A stretch of 48,188 nt of DNA, from the NCBI GenBank assembly GCA_002351705.1, contig DEHC01000036.1, positions 48,123 through 96,310 on the forward strand, given 5' to 3'. The stretch comes from Gammaproteobacteria bacterium UBA2810 (GTDB lineage Bacteria > Pseudomonadota > Gammaproteobacteria > Enterobacterales > Succinivibrionaceae). Shown here one piece after another: positions 32,547-39,069 of this stretch. A program made the position numbers and the translations under genes. Within the stretch, counting starts at the first letter, position 1. The number at the start of each line of letters is the position of its first letter. The notes under the pieces are model-generated. The model was given only the letters and a program-made list of their open reading frames with translations, had not been told where the DNA came from and did no database searches.

Positions 32547-33173
32547 ATGAAGATATTCGCCCCGATCTATGACTGGTGCCTCAGGCTTGCGAAGAAGAAA
32601 TACGCAACGCTGGTGCTGGTCCTCGACAGTTTCTTTGAGTCGATTTTCTGGCCTATCCCGCCTGATGCGATCATGATCCCGATGTGCCTCTCCTGCCCGA
32701 GGAAGTCATTCCACTATGCGCTCCTCACGCTTGCGGCATCGGTCCTCGGGGCAATGGTCGGCTACTGGTTCGGGTATTTCCTCTGGCAGGTTTGGCTGCA
32801 GGCGCTTTTCACCGATCTCGGCTACATGAAGTACATTGAAGTCATCAAGGTCTGGTTCGACTCCTGGGGCATAGCGTTTGTCCTCATCGCGGCATTCTCC
32901 CCGATCCCCTACAAGGTCGCGACTGTCTCGGTCGGCATGATGGCCATGCAGGCCGGAATCAACCCGATGTCGGTCACCGAGCAGCTCTCCTTCCCGGTAT
33001 TCGTGCTGGTGTCCATCTTCGGACGCGGCGGCAGGTTCTATCTTGTCGCAGGGCTTCTCAAGATCGGCGGCGAGAAGATGGAGCAGAAGATCAGGAAGAA
33101 CGTCGATCTGCTCGGCTGGATCTGCGTCCTGCTGCTCGCGGCGCTGATTGCCTACAAGAGCTTTGCAGGGTAG
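32547..33173 (+). CDS. YqaA/DedA-like membrane protein (VTT domain)
   Basis: A 208-residue inner-membrane protein with about five hydrophobic segments. DSFFESIFWPIPPDAIMIPMCL, GAMVGYWFGYFLW and IAAFSPIPYKVATVSVGMM resemble the YqaA branch of the DedA/VTT family: a re-entrant hairpin with Pro-rich loops, and F-x-P-I-P-x-K. Related DedA proteins are reported to flip undecaprenyl phosphate or phospholipids; whether YqaA does is not established. AGGAAA precedes the ATG. It sits between pcm and two LysM lipoproteins with little spacing. Confidence 0.88.
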   Translation: MKIFAPIYDWCLRLAKKKYATLVLVLDSFFESIFWPIPPDAIMIPMCLSCPRKSFHYALLTLAASVLGAMVGYWFGYFLWQVWLQALFTDLGYMKYIEVIKVWFDSWGIAFVLIAAFSPIPYKVATVSVGMMAMQAGINPMSVTEQLSFPVFVLVSIFGRGGRFYLVAGLLKIGGEKMEQKIRKNVDLLGWICVLLLAALIAYKSFAG

Positions 33174-33177
33174 CGCC

Positions 33178-33948
33178 ATGGCATTTTCACTCAAGTCACT
33201 TATCAAGGCTCCGGCTCTTGCCGGGGCCGCGGCCTCTTTTGTTCTGCTCCTCCCCCTCCCCCTCTCGGCCCCGGTCCTGTCCGGCTGCTCGGCAGGCTAT
33301 GACGGCGTGAGGACCGGAACTCCCGAGTACTGGCATTCAAGGCGGGTACGCCCGGGCGGGAAGAAGCCCGCGGAGAGGAAAACCGTACAGGCTCAGGCAC
33401 CTGCGGTCTCCTCAGACGATGCCCCGCTGTACGGCGAGTCAGATCTTCAAGGAGAGACCGCACTGGTTCAGGACTCATCGCCGGCGCCCGTAGCCTCAGC
33501 ACCGAAGCGCAGGGGGGCGGCATGGCCAAAGGCGGTTCCTGCGACACAGGCCGCAGCTCCCGCAGAGGAGCGTAGGGTGCAGGCAGCCCCTGTGCAGAAA
33601 AACAGCGCCGCACCGGCCGGAGGCATAAGCTCCGGAGGAACATATACAGTACAGCCCGGTGACACGCTCTACTCCATCGCCTCATCGAGCGGCTTCCTCT
33701 TCGACTGGCACTACCTCGCGAAGAAGAACGGCATCAGCGCCCCTTACAGCCTCAGTGCCGGACAGGTCCTTGATGTCTCAAACAGCTGCGGTCACTGCTC
33801 GGTGCATATTGTGAGGCAGGGCGACACGCTGTACTCGGTCTCCCGGACCTACGGCAAGACTCCCGCCGAGGTTGCCGCGAAAAACGGCATATCCACGGAC
33901 TCGGGACTTAAGGTAGGGCAGTATCTTATAATAGAGTCAGATCGCTGA
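33178..33948 (+). CDS. Two-LysM lipoprotein lacking the M23 domain (NlpD-like)
   Basis: A 256-residue predicted lipoprotein. The signal peptide ends in the canonical lipobox LSGC (Cys37). A low-complexity Ala/Pro/Ser linker (about 60-150) spans the periplasm. LysM1 (about 154-200, YTVQPGDTLYSIASSSGF) and LysM2 (about 208-255, VHIVRQGDTLYSVSRTYGK) bind peptidoglycan. Between them is SNSCGHCSVH, a CxxC pair (Cys204, Cys207) also present in the neighbouring nlpD. The protein stops after LysM2, where NlpD would continue with its LytM domain. The start lies four bases after the yqaA stop. Confidence 0.88.
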   Translation: MAFSLKSLIKAPALAGAAASFVLLLPLPLSAPVLSGCSAGYDGVRTGTPEYWHSRRVRPGGKKPAERKTVQAQAPAVSSDDAPLYGESDLQGETALVQDSSPAPVASAPKRRGAAWPKAVPATQAAAPAEERRVQAAPVQKNSAAPAGGISSGGTYTVQPGDTLYSIASSSGFLFDWHYLAKKNGISAPYSLSAGQVLDVSNSCGHCSVHIVRQGDTLYSVSRTYGKTPAEVAAKNGISTDSGLKVGQYLIIESDR

Positions 33949-33993
33949 GCGGCAGGTAATGCGCCGGGCGCCTGAAACTTAACGGAGAACGGT

Positions 33994-35007
33994 ATGACTG
34001 GAAACAAGTCTGGTGAACTTCTCGGAGTGGGGCTGAGGGCCCTCGCGCTGTCTGCAGCGCTCCTCCTCGCCCTGCCTGCAGCCACCGCTATTTCTGGATG
34101 CAGCTCCACGAACTCATATCAGGTAGAGGACCGCAGCACCGGAGGACGCAGCAGGCCGCAGAGCGCGGGCAAGCCCGGCAAAAACCAGTACAGGGTGCAG
34201 AAGGGCGACACGCTCTATTCTGTGGCGCAGAAGATCGGCTACCGCTTTGACTACCACTATCTCGCGAAGAAGAACGGCATAAAGCCTCCCTATGCCATAG
34301 AGAAGGGGCAGATCCTCAACATCTCCGATGACTGCGGCGGCTGCCGCGTGCACGTGGTGAAAAGCGGCGAGACGCTCTACTCAACCGCCTTCCTCTATCA
34401 CACCACTGTCGGGAAGCTCGCGGCGCTCAACGGCTTTTCCGTACAGACCAAGCTCAATGCAGGGCAGAACATAATTGTATCTGAGGGAAAGTCCTCTGCC
34501 TGGCCTTCAGCAAAGCCCGGCAAGACCGGAACAGGCTCCGCCGCGGGCACAGGGAAGGGCAGCAGCGCGGGGAGCTCGAAGCCTGTTAGGACTGCTGATG
34601 ACACCCCGGCACCTGTTGCAAGCAGGAGCGGCATATCCTGGCGCTGGCCTGCCTCAGGCAAGGTCGTTAGGGGCTTCTCGGTAGCCGAGAACGGCAACAA
34701 GGGCATCGACATCGCGGGAAAGCGCGGGGCTCCCGTGAAGGCAGCCGCGGCCGGAACGGTCGTATATGCCGGCAATGCGCTCCGCGGCTACGGCAACCTC
34801 ATCATCATCAAGCACAGCGATGACTATCTTTCCGCCTATGCGCACAATGACTCAATCAAGGTAAAGGAGCAGCAGAAGGTGAAGGCCGGGCAGCTCATCG
34901 CCGGAATGGGCTCGACAGATGCAGACAGAGTTGCGCTCCATTTCGAGATCCGCTACCGCGGGAAGTCGCAGAATCCTTCAAGCTACCTGCCGAAGTCACG
35001 CAACTGA
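33994..35007 (+). CDS. nlpD: Murein hydrolase activator NlpD
   Basis: Lipoprotein that activates the amidase AmiC during cell separation. The 337 residues show a lipobox ISGC (Cys36), LysM1 (about 65-110), a CxxC pair (Cys114, Cys117), LysM2 (about 118-163), a Gly/Ser/Lys linker and a C-terminal LytM/M23 domain. That domain matches E. coli NlpD closely: GNKGIDIAGKRGAPVKAAAAG, VVYAGNALRGYGNLIIIKH, DDYLSAYAHND and LHFEIRYRGKSQNPSSYLP. The metal-binding HxxxD is NKGID and the final HxH is ALH, so it is catalytically inactive like NlpD proper. A terminator follows. rpoS, the usual next gene, is absent from this window. Confidence 0.94.
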   Translation: MTGNKSGELLGVGLRALALSAALLLALPAATAISGCSSTNSYQVEDRSTGGRSRPQSAGKPGKNQYRVQKGDTLYSVAQKIGYRFDYHYLAKKNGIKPPYAIEKGQILNISDDCGGCRVHVVKSGETLYSTAFLYHTTVGKLAALNGFSVQTKLNAGQNIIVSEGKSSAWPSAKPGKTGTGSAAGTGKGSSAGSSKPVRTADDTPAPVASRSGISWRWPASGKVVRGFSVAENGNKGIDIAGKRGAPVKAAAAGTVVYAGNALRGYGNLIIIKHSDDYLSAYAHNDSIKVKEQQKVKAGQLIAGMGSTDADRVALHFEIRYRGKSQNPSSYLPKSRN

Positions 35008-35022
35008 CGCAAAGTGCCCAGG

Positions 35023-35053
35023 GCATGCGGCGCTCTGCCGCATGCTTAAATTT
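35023..35053 (+). terminator. Intrinsic terminator of nlpD
   Basis: GCATGCGGC (35023-35031), loop GCTCT, GCCGCATGC (35037-35045), then TTAAATTTT. It is a perfect 9-bp stem 16 bases after the nlpD stop. Confidence 0.85.
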
Positions 35054-35065
35054 TACCAGGCCCGC

Positions 35066-35096
35066 TTGATTATCAGACAGTCAGTGACTATATAAT
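35066..35096 (+). promoter_or_regulatory. Sigma-70 promoter of the BI-1 family gene
   Basis: TTGATT (35066-35071) with TATATA (35089-35094) at a 17-base spacing, or TATAAT (35091-35096) at 19. It lies about 70 bases before the start codon. Confidence 0.65.
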
Positions 35097-35168
35097 AGTA
35101 AATGAAGGGAATGTTCCCTCAGCAATCAATCTGACCGGCCTGTGCCGGCAATAACACTGGAGTTTGCC

Positions 35169-35915
35169 ATGCAGATGAGAAGTTCAAATCCCATGCTGAA
35201 TGTTGACAGGATTGTCGATATCGGCAGAAAAGCGGGTCTCACCGGAGTGTCTGAGACTCTGTCAGTCAGGGGAACGGCTGGAAAGTTCGGAATCCTTGCA
35301 GGACTGTGCATGATCTCGGCATTCGGGACTGTCGCCATGCATCTTCCCTATGCAGTAGCCATGGTTGGTCTTCTCGTTGCCACCATCTGCTATTTTGCAG
35401 CCTGCTTTGTCCCCAGACTCGCTCCCGCCCTGTCAGTCGTTTACGCCGTAGGCGAGGGCATGTGCCTCGGCCTCATCAGCGCCTTTGCTGAGTCCAGGTA
35501 CCCGGGCGTCGTAATGGTAGCTCTTGCCGCAACCCTCAGCGTCTGCGTTGCGATGTTCCTTGCCTTCGCGACGGGATTCATCTCCGCAACACAGAAGCTG
35601 AAGGCGTTCCTTTCGATTGCGTCGCTGGGTCTCCTCATCACCTACGTTGTCGCACTCCTTGTCAATATCTTCACCGGCAACAACTTCCTTACAACAAGCG
35701 ATCACTCGGTGCTCAGCTTCGCCATCAGCATTTTCGCAGTCGTGGTCTCGTCATTCTTCCTTATCTGGGACTTTGACAATGTCCTTCAGGCAGAGGGGCA
35801 GGCAGACAAGAAGATGGAGTGGTTCTTCGGCATGGGCCTCCTCGCAACCGTAATCTGGATGTACGTCGAGATCCTCAAGCTCCTTCTCAAGATCTACTCA
35901 TCATCCAACGAGTAA
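35169..35915 (+). CDS. Bax inhibitor-1/YccA family membrane protein
   Basis: A 248-residue inner-membrane protein with seven hydrophobic segments. The N-terminus MQMRSSNPMLN and the later VYAVGEGMCLGLISAF, ATGFISATQKLKAF and FFLIWDFDNVLQAEGQADKKMEWFFGMGLLATVIWMYVEILKLL match the BI-1 subgroup typified by MRSSNPxL starts rather than E. coli YccA. BI-1 proteins can act as pH-sensitive Ca2+ leak channels or bind FtsH; the role here is unknown. The ATG at 35169 has TGGAG upstream. It has its own promoter and terminator. Confidence 0.88.
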   Translation: MQMRSSNPMLNVDRIVDIGRKAGLTGVSETLSVRGTAGKFGILAGLCMISAFGTVAMHLPYAVAMVGLLVATICYFAACFVPRLAPALSVVYAVGEGMCLGLISAFAESRYPGVVMVALAATLSVCVAMFLAFATGFISATQKLKAFLSIASLGLLITYVVALLVNIFTGNNFLTTSDHSVLSFAISIFAVVVSSFFLIWDFDNVLQAEGQADKKMEWFFGMGLLATVIWMYVEILKLLLKIYSSSNE

Positions 35916-35941
35916 GGGCTGCTGAAGAAATCAGATCCTGA

Positions 35942-35973
35942 AGCTCCCGCGCCTCCGGCCCGGGGGCTTTTTT
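35942..35973 (+). terminator. Intrinsic terminator of the BI-1 family gene
   Basis: AGCTCCCG (35942-35949) pairs with CGGGGGCT (35961-35968) including one wobble, followed by six T from 35968. Confidence 0.85.
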
Positions 35974-36006
35974 CGTCTCCGTTTCCGGGCAGAAATGTGA
36001 TCAAAG

Positions 36007-36015
36007 TGGTAAAAT
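36007..36015 (+). promoter_or_regulatory. Possible extended -10 of purH
   Basis: TGGTAAAAT fits an extended -10 element (TGn plus a near-consensus hexamer), 39 bases before the purH start. No -35 with proper spacing and no PurR operator is evident. Confidence 0.35.
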
Positions 36016-36053
36016 CCGCCTGAATTTTTTACTTATGCACCGAGGGTTCATTA

Positions 36054-37649
36054 ATGGAAAACCGTCCTATCCGCCGTGCGCTTATCAGTGTTTCCGATAA
36101 GACCGGCATTGTAGATTTCGCCAGGAAGCTTGCAGATCGCGGCGTTGAGATCCTTTCAACAGGCGGCACCGCAAGGCTGCTCGCAGAGAACGGGGTAAAG
36201 GTCACTGAGGTCAGCGACTACACCGGCTTCCCCGAGATGATGTCAGGACGCGTCAAGACCCTTCATCCCAAAGTTCACGGCGGCATCCTAGGACGCCGCG
36301 GCATTGATGACAAGGTTATGGAAGAGCACGGCATCAAGCCTATCGATCTCGTTGTCGTAAACCTCTATCCGTTTGCCCAGACCGTTGCAAAGCCTGACTG
36401 CACCCTTGAGCAGGCCATCGAGAACATCGATATCGGCGGCCCGACCATGGTCCGCGCTGCAGCCAAGAACCACCGCGATGTCGGCATTGTCGTCCGTGCA
36501 TCTGACTATGACAGGGTCATCCGCGAGATGGACGCCAACAATGGATCCCTCACCTATGAGACCCGTTTCGATCTCGCTGTTGCCGCCTTCGAACACACCG
36601 CCGAGTATGACGGCATGATCGCTAACTACTTCGGCCGCCTCGTTCCCCAGTACGGCAACTCCGAGGAGAAGGAGGAGCTTCCAGCAGCCCTTCCCCGCAC
36701 CTTCAGCATGCACTTCATCAAGAAGCAGGCAATGCGCTACGGCGAGAACAGCCATCAGAAGGCCGCCTTCTACGTCGAGCCCGGCTTCAGCGATCACTCT
36801 GTCGCTACTGCAGTGCAGTTCCAGGGCAAGGCCCTTTCCTACAACAACATCTCCGATACCGATGCTGCCCTTGAGTGCGTAAAGCAGTTCAGCGACGAGC
36901 CTGCCTGCGTAATCGTCAAGCACGCTAACCCGTGCGGCGTTGCGCTTGCCCCGACCCTCGCCGAGGCTTATGAGCGCGCCTTCGCGACTGACAAGGAGTC
37001 AGCATTCGGCGGAATCATCGCCTTCAACCGCGAGCTCGACGGCGAGACCGCGTCCAGGATCATCAAGAACCAGTTCTGCGAGGTAATCATTGCTCCGAAG
37101 GTCTCCGAGGAGGCCAAGCAGGCAGTAAGCGCCAAGCACAACATCCGTCTCCTTGAGTGCGGGTTCTGGGACAGCATCAGACCTTCCCTCGAGTTCAAGT
37201 GCGTCTACGGCGGACTCCTTGTCCAGGAGCGCGATACCCGCGTCGTAAAGCCTGAGGAGCTCAAGGTCGTTACCAAGCGCCAGCCTTCCGAGGCAGAGCT
37301 CAAGAATATGCTCTTTGCATGGAAGGTCTGCAAGTTCACCAAGTCAAACGCAATTGTCTACGCCAAGGACAACCAGGTCCTGGGCTCCGGCTGCGGCCAG
37401 ATGAGCCGTGTGTTCTCCGCGAAGATTGCGGCAGAGCGCGCGAGCGCCGGCGGATTTGATCTTCACGGCGCAGCCATGGCATCCGATGCGTTCTTCCCGT
37501 TCGCGGACGGCCTTGAGGTCGGCGCAAAGCTTGGCATTACCTGCGTAATCCAGCCGGGCGGATCAATCCGTGACCAGGAGGTCATCGATGCTGCCGACAA
37601 GTACAACATCGCCATGGTCTTCACCGGAGTAAGGCACTTCCGTCATTAA
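36054..37649 (+). CDS. purH: Bifunctional AICAR transformylase / IMP cyclohydrolase
   Basis: Catalyses the last two steps of IMP synthesis. The 531 residues (E. coli 529) start with the IMP cyclohydrolase (MGS-like) domain: ALISVSDKTGIVDFARKL, LSTGGTARLL, MSGRVKTLHPKVHGGIL. The transformylase domain follows with RYGENSHQKAAFY, VIVKHANPCGVALA, SAFGGIIAFNRELD and DAFFPFADGLEVGAKLGIT. GAGGG precedes the ATG. purD, often the neighbour in gammaproteobacteria, is not adjacent; a strong terminator follows. Confidence 0.98.
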   Translation: MENRPIRRALISVSDKTGIVDFARKLADRGVEILSTGGTARLLAENGVKVTEVSDYTGFPEMMSGRVKTLHPKVHGGILGRRGIDDKVMEEHGIKPIDLVVVNLYPFAQTVAKPDCTLEQAIENIDIGGPTMVRAAAKNHRDVGIVVRASDYDRVIREMDANNGSLTYETRFDLAVAAFEHTAEYDGMIANYFGRLVPQYGNSEEKEELPAALPRTFSMHFIKKQAMRYGENSHQKAAFYVEPGFSDHSVATAVQFQGKALSYNNISDTDAALECVKQFSDEPACVIVKHANPCGVALAPTLAEAYERAFATDKESAFGGIIAFNRELDGETASRIIKNQFCEVIIAPKVSEEAKQAVSAKHNIRLLECGFWDSIRPSLEFKCVYGGLLVQERDTRVVKPEELKVVTKRQPSEAELKNMLFAWKVCKFTKSNAIVYAKDNQVLGSGCGQMSRVFSAKIAAERASAGGFDLHGAAMASDAFFPFADGLEVGAKLGITCVIQPGGSIRDQEVIDAADKYNIAMVFTGVRHFRH

Positions 37650-37689
37650 TCCGCGGAATTTTCCCTGAAGGGAAAGCACGCTAACAAAA

Positions 37690-37728
37690 GGGCGGCACCA
37701 GTCAGTTCTGGCGCCGCCCTGTTTTTTT
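37690..37728 (+). terminator. Intrinsic terminator of purH
   Basis: GGGCGGC (37690-37696) pairs with GCCGCCC (37713-37719), with an inner CCAG/CTGG stem, followed by TG and seven T. Confidence 0.93.
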
Positions 37729-37930
37729 GTACTGGCACTGCCGGATGGATGGGGCCGGCTGGATTTTACAGATGATGCCTATGATGGCGGCTGTGAACAT
37801 CCTGTGCGGCAGTGCGGCATCGCTTTTGGCAGTATCTCAATAAACTTTAATTCTGTGACAATTGACGCGATTTTTTTTTGCATTTAGGTTAATCTATGAC
37901 TGGTTGTTATGAATGTCTGCCAAAAGCTGA
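37729..37930. other. Intergenic stretch before the secretion-system remnant
   Basis: About 200 bases without a supported gene. It holds a nine-T run near 37871-37879 and a TTGACG at 37863, possibly a weak promoter. The left edge of the foreign segment must lie near here but cannot be placed. Confidence 0.4.
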
Positions 37931-38224
37931 GCTGTTGGGAAACTGCCGCCAGGAGATCCGGAACCTGATGGAAAGGCCGATACCATCATGCAGCAGGTCG
38001 CCAAGGGCGGCATGACCCAGAAGCAGATGCAGGACGCCCAGGCAACGATTGCGGCTATCAGTGCCCAGATTGAGCTGCGCAAGCAGGCAGCAGAAGCATT
38101 AAAGGAAAAGCATGAACGATATAGTGAAATGGCCAATAAGAAAGCACGCCTGCTTCTCCAACAGGAAGACAGCTCAGATGAGCTTCAGGCAAGATTCCAA
38201 AAAGCGCTGACATTCGATGAATAA
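37931..38224 (+). pseudogene. 5'-truncated VirB5-like gene of a type IV secretion system
   Basis: The frame opens after a TGA at 37928 and reads AVGKLPPGDPEPDGKADTIM then QQVAKGGMTQKQMQDAQATI, ending KALTFDE. It is a charged coiled coil. No signal peptide is left, so it is the C-terminal piece of a VirB5/TrbJ-type pilus-tip protein. An ATG at 37988 could allow a 78-residue product. The assignment rests on the coiled-coil pattern and on the gene order VirB5 - small secreted protein - VirB6 as in conjugation operons. Base composition is less GC-rich than the flanking genes. Confidence 0.55.
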
Positions 38225-38250
38225 TATGTAAATTTCTTCTGAGGTGAACT

Positions 38251-38532
38251 ATGAACAAAATAATTTTTAGCATACTGGCTGCTGCACTCCTTGTACTCGT
38301 TCCGATCACAAAATCATATGCTCTGGCAAAACAGTACACAGAGGAAGAACAAGAACAGCTAATCAAGGAATACGACGAACTGTACGATTCCTGGGTCAGC
38401 AACGGGCTTTCATTTGAAAAAATCTATGAAAACTCTATGAACTGGACCTATGAAAAAGGTCTTACGTCTTCAAGCCGTTTATTTATTAAGCACTATGATC
38501 AAAAACTCAGACAGGCACAACAAAAAAAATAG
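38251..38532 (+). CDS. Small secreted protein in the entry-exclusion (eex) position
   Basis: A 93-residue protein with a clean signal peptide (MNKIIFSILAAALLVLVPIT, likely cleavage after SYA) and a charged mature part (KQYTEEEQEQLIKEYDELYD and on). A TGAGGTG ribosome-binding site precedes the ATG. In VirB-type conjugation operons a small exported protein, often entry exclusion, lies between virB5 and virB6, as here. There is no lipobox Cys, so a lipoprotein is excluded. The gene appears intact although both neighbours are truncated, and it is A-rich compared with the host genes. The eex role is inference. Confidence 0.6.
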   Translation: MNKIIFSILAAALLVLVPITKSYALAKQYTEEEQEQLIKEYDELYDSWVSNGLSFEKIYENSMNWTYEKGLTSSSRLFIKHYDQKLRQAQQKK

Positions 38533-38558
38533 CATGACCAACATCAAGGAACTTTCAT

Positions 38559-38783
38559 ATGCTAGGCGTCTACTCCGCAGTCGGTAAAATAATTACAAAG
38601 TCACTCGACGAGTTTATGAAGAATCTGTCTGAAAGCCTCATCACTGGCCTTCAGCCAGTTTTACTGACAGCTCTGACAATCTATTTTGTATGCAAAGCAT
38701 GGTCACTCATGTACGGTCGGGGTGACCAGCAGGGTCAGACAATGAAAGATCTCTCAATGCAATGCATCAAGATGGCATTTTGA
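38559..38783 (+). pseudogene. 3'-truncated VirB6/TrbL-like gene
   Basis: The 74 residues (VYSAVGKIITKSLDEFMKNL, LQPVLLTALTIYFVCKAWSLMYG, then MKDLSMQCIKMAF) match the N-terminus of VirB6/TrbL, the polytopic inner-membrane channel protein of type IV secretion, normally about 300 residues. The frame ends abruptly after one membrane segment. AAGGA precedes the ATG. The break at about 38780 is probably the right edge of the foreign segment, 24 bases before a perfect inverted repeat. Confidence 0.6.
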
Positions 38784-38806
38784 AAAGTAGAAATTGATGT
38801 TCTGCA

Positions 38807-38865
38807 GACCGCTGGCAGGTTTGCTTGAGAGCTGAAACCTGAACAACAGGCTGCTGCCAGCGGTC
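38807..38865. repeat. Perfect 12-bp inverted repeat at the edge of the secretion-system remnant
   Basis: GACCGCTGGCAG (38807-38818) and CTGCCAGCGGTC (38854-38865) flank 35 bases that contain a nested AGGTTT/AAACCT pair. No T run follows on the plus strand. It could be the end of a mobile element, an attachment site relic or a terminator-like structure. The rest of 38784-38955 holds no gene that I can support. Confidence 0.6.
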
Positions 38866-39069
38866 CTGACGAAGTATCACAATTTCTTCCACGAGTTTCC
38901 CGGATTTTCCGGGAAGCTCTTTTCAAAGGCCGGTTCCTTACTCTGTTTTGCTGATTTAATCAGAGAGCCACACTGCCGGATTGTCATCCTGAAGTTCTGC
39001 GCATTTCACCGTGTACGTGCCTGCCTTTGCTGCCGAATCTGGCACTGTGAGTGAAGCGGCGAAATATCC

